A stretch of 7,915 nt of DNA from Winogradskyella sp. UBA3174 (GTDB lineage: Bacteria > Bacteroidota > Bacteroidia > Flavobacteriales > Flavobacteriaceae): contig NZ_DEXW01000017.1 in NCBI RefSeq assembly GCF_002364335.1, positions 1 to 7,915 on the forward strand. Direction: 5' to 3'. The notes beneath the pieces are model-generated. The model was not told where the DNA came from, did no database searches, and was given only the letters and a program-made list of their open reading frames with translations. Position numbers and translations under genes: made by a program. Shown here in pieces: positions 1 to 6,700 of this stretch; position 1 is the first letter of the stretch; each line of letters opens with the position of its first letter.

Positions 1-1311
1 ATGGGTGGCGTGAGTTATGATTTTGAAAATAAAAAAAACACTAATTATTATTCCATTTACAGTTCCGCACAATATACAGACCGCGGTAGTTATTATGGAG
101 GGCTTGGTGGTGGAAACACAGCGCAAGATAGCACTACCGCGCTAAATGCTTACGGCACAACTAAGGATTTAGCTTGGGCAAGTGGTTTTCAGTTTACTAA
201 AAAATTTAAAAGAGACGTGCTTACTACAGGAATTGAGCACAATCTGAGTAGTACCGAAGATATTATTAGCGGTTATAATAAGTTGATAGACCAAGACGTG
301 AATGCAACAGGGCTTTACGCGCAATACGAATGGAAACCAAACCTTAAGTTTTCGGCATTAATTGGGACGCGATTAGATTATGTAAATGTCGACGGCATCT
401 ATAGAGTAGGCGATATTGAACGTAATGTTGATATTTCACAAACCGCTTTAAATCCGAGATTAACCCTAGCTTATGCCTTTAATGACGATTTAAAATTTAG
501 AGGTGGTTATGCCAGAGGTTTTAGAGCACCACAGGCTTTTAATGAAGATTTACACATCTCTTCCGTTGGTGGCGAACCGCAATTTGTGATTCTTTCAAAT
601 GATATAAAACCCGAATATTCAAATGCATTTACGGGGTCTTTTAATTACACGAAAGATTTTAATACCACACAGACCAATTTTTTAATTGAAGGTTTTTTTA
701 CCAATATAGTGGATCCATTTACATTGGTAAGTACAGGTGTTCAGTTTGATAATGGTTCTATTTTAGAAGAAGTGCGTAATGGTGAAGGTGCTCGTGTTTA
801 TGGTGCTAATTTTGAATTTGGTGTATCACCTTCAAAAAAATGGTTGTTCCAAATTGGGGGTACATTACAACGTTCGGAGTATGAAAACGACCAACTTTTA
901 TTTGAAGCTGACGGATCTAACCCGAGTGAAAGTGATATCTTAATTTCAGAATTTGTACGAAATCCAAATGTTTACGGTTACCTTAATAGCAATTGGACCC
1001 CAAGTGAAAAGTTTAGTCTATCCGTCACAGGAACCTACACAGGCGAAATGATTGTGCCATTAGTGGTTAGTGATACTGGCTTTTTAAGCCTGAATAAAAG
1101 TCCTACCTTTTTTGATATGAATATCAATGCCGAAACACATTTCGACTTTTCTGAAGATTTTCAGTTAACTTTAAACGCTGGTGTTAAAAATATGTTCAAT
1201 AGTTTTCAAGACGATTTTGATGTTGGTCCAACACGAGATTCAGATTATGTTTATGGACCAGCTATGCCACGTACATTTTTTATAGGGATTACTATTGGCA
1301 AAATGCATTAA
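1..1311 (+). CDS. TonB-dependent outer-membrane receptor, C-terminal beta-barrel part (5' end outside window)
   Basis: This is the barrel portion of a TonB-dependent receptor, an outer-membrane protein that imports iron chelates, cobalamin or similar ligands using TonB/ExbBD energy. The 436 visible residues consist of alternating amphipathic strands rich in aromatic residues, Gly and Asn. Residues 151-184 carry the family's mid-barrel signature (NPRLTLAY, then YARGFRAP followed by an acidic Asn-Glu-Asp-Leu). Residues 393-435 (LNAGVKNMFN, then YGPAMPRTFFIGITIG) form the usual final strands. Family members of this type are roughly 700-800 residues, so about 300 residues (signal peptide, TonB box, plug) lie upstream. 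The ATG at position 1 is therefore an internal Met, not the start. The protein ends in Lys-Met-His beyond the last strand instead of the usual terminal aromatic residue, a small oddity. The ligand cannot be read from the barrel. The metal-sensing repressor downstream makes a metal chelate a reasonable guess. The family call is firm; the substrate is inference. Confidence 0.93.
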   Translation: MGGVSYDFENKKNTNYYSIYSSAQYTDRGSYYGGLGGGNTAQDSTTALNAYGTTKDLAWASGFQFTKKFKRDVLTTGIEHNLSSTEDIISGYNKLIDQDVNATGLYAQYEWKPNLKFSALIGTRLDYVNVDGIYRVGDIERNVDISQTALNPRLTLAYAFNDDLKFRGGYARGFRAPQAFNEDLHISSVGGEPQFVILSNDIKPEYSNAFTGSFNYTKDFNTTQTNFLIEGFFTNIVDPFTLVSTGVQFDNGSILEEVRNGEGARVYGANFEFGVSPSKKWLFQIGGTLQRSEYENDQLLFEADGSNPSESDILISEFVRNPNVYGYLNSNWTPSEKFSLSVTGTYTGEMIVPLVVSDTGFLSLNKSPTFFDMNINAETHFDFSEDFQLTLNAGVKNMFNSFQDDFDVGPTRDSDYVYGPAMPRTFFIGITIGKMH

Positions 1312-1336
1312 AAATTTGGAGTTAATTTAAAAAAAC

Positions 1337-1473
1337 TTCTCGATACAATTCTGATTAAAATGTCAGAATCACTCGAAGTGACGTAGTTCAAATATATTTT
1401 ACTTTTAAAATCAAATCGTCAGTTCGAGTGATTTTAATCCCGATAGCTTTCGGGATTAAAATTTTATCGAGAA
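1337..1473. repeat. Two-fold symmetric hairpin-rich intergenic element (MITE/REP-like)
   Basis: The stretch between the receptor and the thioredoxin gene is built of nested inverted repeats. The outer arms TTCTCGATA (1337-1345) and TATCGAGAA (1465-1473) are perfect complements. The inner arms 1367-1383 and 1417-1433 are complementary at 16 of 17 positions (core TCACTCGAA / TTCGAGTGA). Each half also carries its own hairpin: ATTCTGA/TCAGAAT at 1348-1354/1363-1369 on the left, and a 13-bp stem at 1431-1443/1450-1462 on the right. Such symmetry is typical of miniature mobile elements or paired REP sequences. From memory, similar TTCTCGATA...CACTCGAAGTGACG strings recur between genes in marine Flavobacteriaceae, but I cannot confirm this from one copy. 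No transposase is encoded, and no clear target-site duplication flanks the arms. The inverted repeats are directly visible; the mobile or REP-like nature is inference. Confidence 0.65.
1431..1465 (+). terminator. Strong hairpin followed by T4, possible terminator of the receptor gene
   Basis: Thirteen complementary base pairs (1431-1443 with 1450-1462) enclose the six-base loop TAGCTT, and the stem runs into TTTT at 1462-1465. The inner part of the stem is GC-containing (TCCCGA/TCGGGA) and the outer part is A/T. It lies about 120 bp after the receptor stop codon and about 40 bp before the next start, so it could end receptor transcription. The T-run is short, and the hairpin is part of the larger symmetric element, so termination may be incidental. 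The stem is certain; the function is inferred. Confidence 0.4.
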
Positions 1474-1503
1474 TTATTTTTACCAAAATGTAAAATATAT
1501 TAA

Positions 1504-1971
1504 ATGAAGTATTTTGTTTTTATTTTATTGTTTTGTTTTTCAACATTCGCATCCGCTCAAAAGCAAACGGTCAATTGGTTAAGTTTCGAAGAATTAGAGC
1601 AAGCGTTATCAACCGAACCCAAAAAAGTAATGATTCATTTTTATGCAGATTGGTGCGTGTTTTGTAAAAAAATGGAAAAAGTAGTCTATACCAAGCCAAA
1701 TATTGAAGCTGAATTAGCAACCAATTACTACGCAGTAAAATTTAATGTAGAATCTACAGATACTATCCAGTTTGGTGGAAAAAAATTTTTAAATTTGAAT
1801 GTTGGAAAAAAGCGCGTGGCATACCATCAAATTGCCGAGTTATTAGCTGGCCAGGACGAACAAGAATTAACTTTGCCAGCAGTCGTGTTTCTTGATAAAG
1901 CGTTTACCATCGAAAAACGTGTGTTTCGTTATATTGCACCAAAAGAGCTGTTGGCACTTTTGCAAGACTAA
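1504..1971 (+). CDS. Exported thioredoxin-fold protein with CVFC active site (DsbD-gamma/Thioredoxin_7 type)
   Basis: This predicted periplasmic thiol-disulfide oxidoreductase has 155 residues. Residues 1-18 form a Sec signal peptide (Lys2, hydrophobic core FVFILLFCF, cleavage likely after ASA18 before Gln19). Cys11 is not in a lipobox, so a soluble rather than lipid-anchored protein is expected. The segment YADWCVFCKKME (48-58) holds the redox pair Cys51/Cys54 in the context typical of the C-terminal domain of DsbD. Pro125 in TLPA is the expected cis-proline beside the active site. A lysine-rich loop at 92-104 is an insertion relative to minimal thioredoxins. The ATG at 1504 is the only start that keeps the whole signal peptide. 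It has no Shine-Dalgarno sequence but an AT-rich leader (TAAAATATAT), as is normal in Bacteroidota. The gene stops 5 bp before the DtxR-family gene, so the two are probably co-transcribed. The target (a metal-handling or outer-membrane protein, for example) is unknown. Confidence 0.88.
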   Translation: MKYFVFILLFCFSTFASAQKQTVNWLSFEELEQALSTEPKKVMIHFYADWCVFCKKMEKVVYTKPNIEAELATNYYAVKFNVESTDTIQFGGKKFLNLNVGKKRVAYHQIAELLAGQDEQELTLPAVVFLDKAFTIEKRVFRYIAPKELLALLQD

Positions 1972-1976
1972 AATAT

Positions 1977-2636
1977 ATGATAATTACCCTTACAGAAGAA
2001 AATTATTTAAAAGCCATTTTTCATTTGAGTCAAAAAAGTGAAGTGGAGATAAGCACGAATGCTATTGCAGAGCAGATTGATGCTAAAGCGTCTTCGGTAA
2101 CGGATATGCTAAAAAAATTAGCCGAAAAAAATCTTATCACGTATATCAAGTACAAAGGTGTGAAATTGACTGAAAACGGTAGATTAACAGCAGTCGATAT
2201 TGTCAGAAAACATAGACTTTGGGAAGTGTTTTTGGTTGATACCTTGAATTTTTCTTGGGATGAAGTTCATGATATTGCAGAACAATTAGAGCATATAAAA
2301 TCGCCAAAATTAATCAACCAATTAGATGCTTTTTTAGGCTTTCCAACACACGATCCGCATGGCGACCCAATTCCAAATAAAGAGGGTGAAATTGTGAAGG
2401 TCAACAAAATTATGCTGTCTAAGGCAACTATTAACTCACATTATACTTGTGTTGGTGTTTTAGATTCGTCTTCAGACTTTTTAAAGTATTTAGATAAACA
2501 TAAAATTGGTATTGGTACAGATATTTTAGTTGTAGATAAGGAAGATTTTGACCAGTCTATGACCATTACTATTGGAGCCAAAACTATAATTATGTCTAAA
2601 GCTATTACTAATAATATTTATGTGAAAAAAGTTTAA
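1977..2636 (+). CDS. DtxR/MntR-family metal-dependent transcriptional repressor
   Basis: This is a cytoplasmic metalloregulator of 219 residues, about the length of three-domain DtxR proteins. Residues 1-65 form the winged helix (recognition helix near KASSVTDMLKKLAEK, wing YIKYKGVKLTENG). Residues 66-140 form the dimerization and metal-binding domain. Residues about 145-219 form an FeoA/SH3-like C-terminal domain. Candidate ligands align with DtxR numbering: His79, Glu83 and His98, then Glu102, Glu105 and His106 (AEQLEH). Glu at 102, where DtxR has Cys, is the MntR-like state and favours Mn(II). However, the N-terminal ligand position (Asp8 in Bacillus MntR, Met10 in DtxR) appears to be Asn9, and MntR Glu11 appears replaced by Lys, so the metal preference is uncertain. 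When metal-loaded, such proteins repress uptake genes. The ATG follows the thioredoxin stop by 5 bp, indicating an operon. No operator is obvious in the 192-bp upstream gap. The symbol mntR would be plausible but is not assigned. Confidence 0.92.
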   Translation: MIITLTEENYLKAIFHLSQKSEVEISTNAIAEQIDAKASSVTDMLKKLAEKNLITYIKYKGVKLTENGRLTAVDIVRKHRLWEVFLVDTLNFSWDEVHDIAEQLEHIKSPKLINQLDAFLGFPTHDPHGDPIPNKEGEIVKVNKIMLSKATINSHYTCVGVLDSSSDFLKYLDKHKIGIGTDILVVDKEDFDQSMTITIGAKTIIMSKAITNNIYVKKV

Positions 2637-2653
2637 CACGTTTTCATCAACTA

Positions 2654-3781
2654 TCAATCACCAATTAAGCTAAAAGCACCATTAACCAATACTTTGTCGG
2701 TTTTCTTTAATCCTTTAAAATCCTTTAATTCAGTAAAGCCATTCGCTGTTTTAACGGCTTCAACTTTTACTTGTTTAAAATAGAAATTCGCATTTTTTTC
2801 TTCATCTAAAACTAAAATATAAATATCATTTTCTAGGCTAACAAAAGCGTTTTCGGGTAAGGCCATTGCTATTGTGTTATCTGTCATAATTTCGGCATTG
2901 ACAAACATACCTGTTAAAAAATATTGAGAATCGTCATGCGGATGTCCATGTACTTTTATAGTTCTATTGGCTTCAATAGCTGTGCCAACCAAATATACTT
3001 TAGCCTCATAGGTTTCATCTGATGCTTCAGGAATACTAAATATTATTTTTTGCTCTTTTTTAATAGTCATAATATCCTTTTCAAATGCGGATAACTCAAT
3101 GTGTACATGATCGTTATCTATTATTTCTAGTATTGAAGTTGTTGGTGAAACATAGCTACCTTTTGACACACTAACCTTCGTTATACTGCCGCTAATGGGT
3201 GCGTAAATATTCACTATAGAAGTGATATAACCTTCTTCAACTTTTATTGGATTAATATTTAGCATTGAAAGTTGTTTTTTGAGACCTTTATAACTAGCAT
3301 TTGCAGTTTTATATTGGCTTTCCGCTTTCAAATACACTTTTTGTGAAATAATATTTTCTTTAAACATTCTGTTTTGGCGCTCATATTCAGATTTTAGATA
3401 ATTGAGCTGTTCCTTTACTTCCATGTATTCTTGTTGCATACGCACAAATTCTGGGCTCTCAATAGTTGCAACTTTTTGTCCTTTTTTTACAATATCACCA
3501 ACAAGTAAGGGAATCGTTTTTATGTAGCCACCTGTAATGGAATTAACAACGGCTTTGTTTTCTGGTGGCACATCTATGATGCCGTTGACTTTAACACTAA
3601 CAGGAAATGTTTTTTCCTCTAGGCTTCCTAATGCCATTTTATTTTCTTCAAACTGTGCTTTAGAAACTTTAATGCGATCATCAGATTTCTCAATGCTAAT
3701 CGCAGCTTCATTTTCAGAATTCCCACATGCTAGAATGGTGAGTATAATACTTAATGTTAATATTTTATATATAGGTTTCAT
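2654..3781 (-). CDS. Efflux RND periplasmic adaptor lipoprotein (CzcB/CusB-like membrane fusion protein)
   Basis: This adaptor links the inner-membrane pump to the outer-membrane channel of a tripartite metal exporter. It has 375 residues. Residues 1-18 are a lipoprotein signal ending in the lipobox ILAC, so Cys19 should be lipidated, anchoring the protein in the membrane facing the periplasm. Residues about 79-113 are the first half of the lipoyl-like domain (ITGGYIKTIPLLVGDIVKKG). Residues 114-175 form a charged coiled-coil alpha-hairpin, and residues 184-222 complete the lipoyl domain (YAPISGSITKVSVSKGSYV). A beta-barrel (about 223-300) and a membrane-proximal domain (about 300-370) follow. 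A histidine-rich stretch, HGHPHDD (278-284), sits in the beta-barrel and could bind metal. The start lies 10 bp after the pump stop codon, with a weak purine-rich AAAGAG in the spacer, so it is the second gene of the pump operon. It ends tail to tail with the DtxR-family gene, 17 bp away. Confidence 0.94.
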   Translation of the reverse strand: MKPIYKILTLSIILTILACGNSENEAAISIEKSDDRIKVSKAQFEENKMALGSLEEKTFPVSVKVNGIIDVPPENKAVVNSITGGYIKTIPLLVGDIVKKGQKVATIESPEFVRMQQEYMEVKEQLNYLKSEYERQNRMFKENIISQKVYLKAESQYKTANASYKGLKKQLSMLNINPIKVEEGYITSIVNIYAPISGSITKVSVSKGSYVSPTTSILEIIDNDHVHIELSAFEKDIMTIKKEQKIIFSIPEASDETYEAKVYLVGTAIEANRTIKVHGHPHDDSQYFLTGMFVNAEIMTDNTIAMALPENAFVSLENDIYILVLDEEKNANFYFKQVKVEAVKTANGFTELKDFKGLKKTDKVLVNGAFSLIGD

Positions 3782-3791
3782 AGCACTCTTT

Positions 3792-6700
3792 TTAAAAGGT
3801 TAAATAGTTGATTGCAATTACGTTTTGGTTGTAATTATTGAGACTTTCGAGATGGTTTAATTGGATGTCGTAAGCATTTTCTAGACTCAATATATATTGG
3901 TAAAAATCAATTTCACCATTTTTAAAACTACTGTTCGCCGTTTTTAATATTTCATTAGATAGATCAGTGCCTTCTTGTTCATAGTAATCTAAAGCTTTTT
4001 GATGCTGATTTAATTGAGATATTAATACATTGTATTTTGTGTTAAATTGAATTTCATAATCTTGAAATTCTTCTATTGCAATAGTCTCTGCAATTTTTGA
4101 TGCTTTTATTCTTGAAGACTTACCCGTAAATAATAATGGGATTTTTAACCCAATCTGATAGCCATACAAGTTGGTATTTATCCCTGAGTTTGTCCCTTGG
4201 AAATATTCTAAACTAATATCTGGTAATAACCGTTGCTTTTCCAAATGACGCTTGGTTTCTAATAGCGATATGGTATTTGAATAATATGCTATTTCAGGAC
4301 TTTCATTAATGCTTATAATATCTAAGGCTATTTTTAGCAAAGGGATTTTTGCTATTTCTATACGATCTTCACTTTGAATAATACTCATCAATAGATTATA
4401 GGCAATTATAACATCTTCTTCAGCTTTTACTAGGTTAAGATTCACTTGTCGCTGTTTAGACCTTGCCGTTATTTTTTCTAAATAATTAGTTTCACCTAAC
4501 TCAAAACGTCTTTGTGCAACATTAGAAAAATTCTGATACAAACTATCTAGTTTTTTGTAAACCTGTTCTTTCTGAGCTGAGTATAAATAGTTGTAATAAT
4601 TAGAAGTTATCTCACGTTTCAGAGCCTTTTCTTTTATATTATAACTCGAATTTTCTAAATTAACATTCGCTTTATTTAGTTTTTTTTGTGTGAAGTAAAC
4701 AGTTGGAAATAGAAAATCTTGTTGCACGCCAAATACACCAATAGGTTCATTATTTATGGCTAAATTATTTTGGTCATAACCATAATATACTTGCATCTTA
4801 TCAAAATCAAAGGCACTATTGATAAGTGCCTCAGATTGCTCAACTTTTAGTCTGTTAGCATTAAGTCCTGCATTATTTTCTGTAGCAATAGTTATAAGAC
4901 TTTCAAGTGTTTGAGAATGATCTTGACCGTAAGAATTCATTGAAGATAATCCCATTAAAAGGAGTATTGCCATTATACTTGTTTTACCAGGATTTAACTT
5001 CCTCCTTGGTTCATTATTACTGTTAAAATATGAATATAGTACAGGTAAAACTATAAGCGTAAGTAGGGTAGCTGTAACTAACCCTCCTATAACGACAGTT
5101 GCCAATGGTCGTTGTACTTCTGCGCCAGCATTTGTTGAAATTGCCATAGGTAAAAACCCTAAAGCAGCAGCAGATGCAGTTAGTAAGACTGCACGCAGAC
5201 GGTCTTTTGTCCCTTGTTTAATAAGTGTTTCCATATCTTTAAAACCTTTATTTTTTAAGTCTTTAAAATGCTCAATAAGAACAATACCATTAAGTACTGC
5301 AATTCCAAAAAGTGCAATAAAACCAACGCCTGCAGAAATACTAAAAGGCATATCCCTAACCCAAAGTAAAACAACACCTCCAACCGCAGCTAATGGTATT
5401 GCTGAGAAAATAAGCAGCGCTTCCTTTATAGAGTTAAAAGTAAAATATAACAGTATAAAAATGAGTATTAGCGCTATTGGTACAGCAATTAGTAATCTAG
5501 ATTTTGCGGCTTGTAAGTTTTCAAACTGACCACCATACATGATGCTATAACCAACAGGAAGATTTATGTTTTTATCTATAAGATTTTGAATATCTGTAAC
5601 AACCGATTCAAGATCACGATTTCTTACGTTAACACCTACAACAACTCTTCTTTTGGTATCATCTCTAGCGATTTTTGCAGCTCCTTTTTGGTAGGTGATT
5701 TCAGCCAATTCGCGCATTGGTATTTTACCTCCATTAGGTAAATCGACATATAGATTTTTAATATTATCAATGTCTTTTCGTTTTTCTTTATCTAACCTTA
5801 CGACGAGATCAAAACGTTTTTCTCCTTCATAGACACTACCAACGGTTTTACCAGCAAATCCCATAGATAACATGGTGTTAAGATCGTCAATATTAAGTCC
5901 GTAGCGTGCCACTTTAGAGCGGTCATACTTTACGCTCATTTGAGGTAATCCATCAATTTTTTCTACTGTAATATCTGCAGCACCATCAACGCTCTGGATT
6001 AATGATTTTATTTCACTTCCTTTTTTTGCAAGTATACTGAGATCTTCCCCAAATATTTTTATGGCAATATCTGCACGGACACCAGTAATGAGTTCGTTAA
6101 AACGCATTTCTATAGGCTGTGTAAATTCGACTTCCATTCCTGGAATTATTGCAAGGGCTTCTTTAAATTTATTCGCAAGTTCGTCCTTAGAGGAAGCGGA
6201 AACCCATTCCCCTTTTGGTTTTAGAGTAATAATAACATCGCTATCTTCCATAGACATTGGGTCTGTGGGCACTTCGGCAGCACCAATTCTGGTGACAACT
6301 TGTTTTACTTCAGGAAAATTATCGATTAGAATGTTTTCGATTCTCGTAGTGATTTCTACAGTTTTACTTAATGAGGTTCCGGTTTTAAGTATGGGTTGAA
6401 TGACGAAATCACCCTCGTCTAAAGTAGGGACAAATTCGCCTCCCATATTTACGAATATATAAACTGAAATGGCTAATAGTAAAGTGGCACTACCTAAGAC
6501 TAATTTTTTACTCTGCAAAGCCCAATGAATTACTGGCTCATAGAGATTGGTTAGCCAGCGCATTAATCGCACTGAAATATTTTTTTCTGAAGCCTTTGTT
6601 GGTTTTAGAAATAATGCAGCGACTACGGGTACATAGGTAAAACAAAATAACATTGCACCAATTAAAGCAAAGCTAAAGGTTAATGCCATAGGCTTAAACA

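Noticed and set aside
1..3. ATG at the first base as the start of the receptor gene
   Set aside because: The protein begins mid-barrel with no signal peptide, TonB box or plug, so the gene must extend upstream of the window.
1312..1503. Riboswitch or small RNA gene in the intergenic gap
   Set aside because: The hairpins are explained by a symmetric inverted-repeat layout. I see no known riboswitch core, and no clear Bacteroidota-type TAnnTTTG promoter that would start an RNA there.
3537..3803. A + strand open frame opposite the 5' end of the adaptor gene
   Set aside because: It is fully antisense to the lipoprotein signal and first domain of the adaptor, and its protein resembles nothing known to me.
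4900..5010. Fusion of pump and TolC domain as an assembly or frameshift artefact
   Set aside because: The frame is continuous with sensible linker sequence and no homopolymer run at the junction, and this fusion is a recognised architecture in Bacteroidota.
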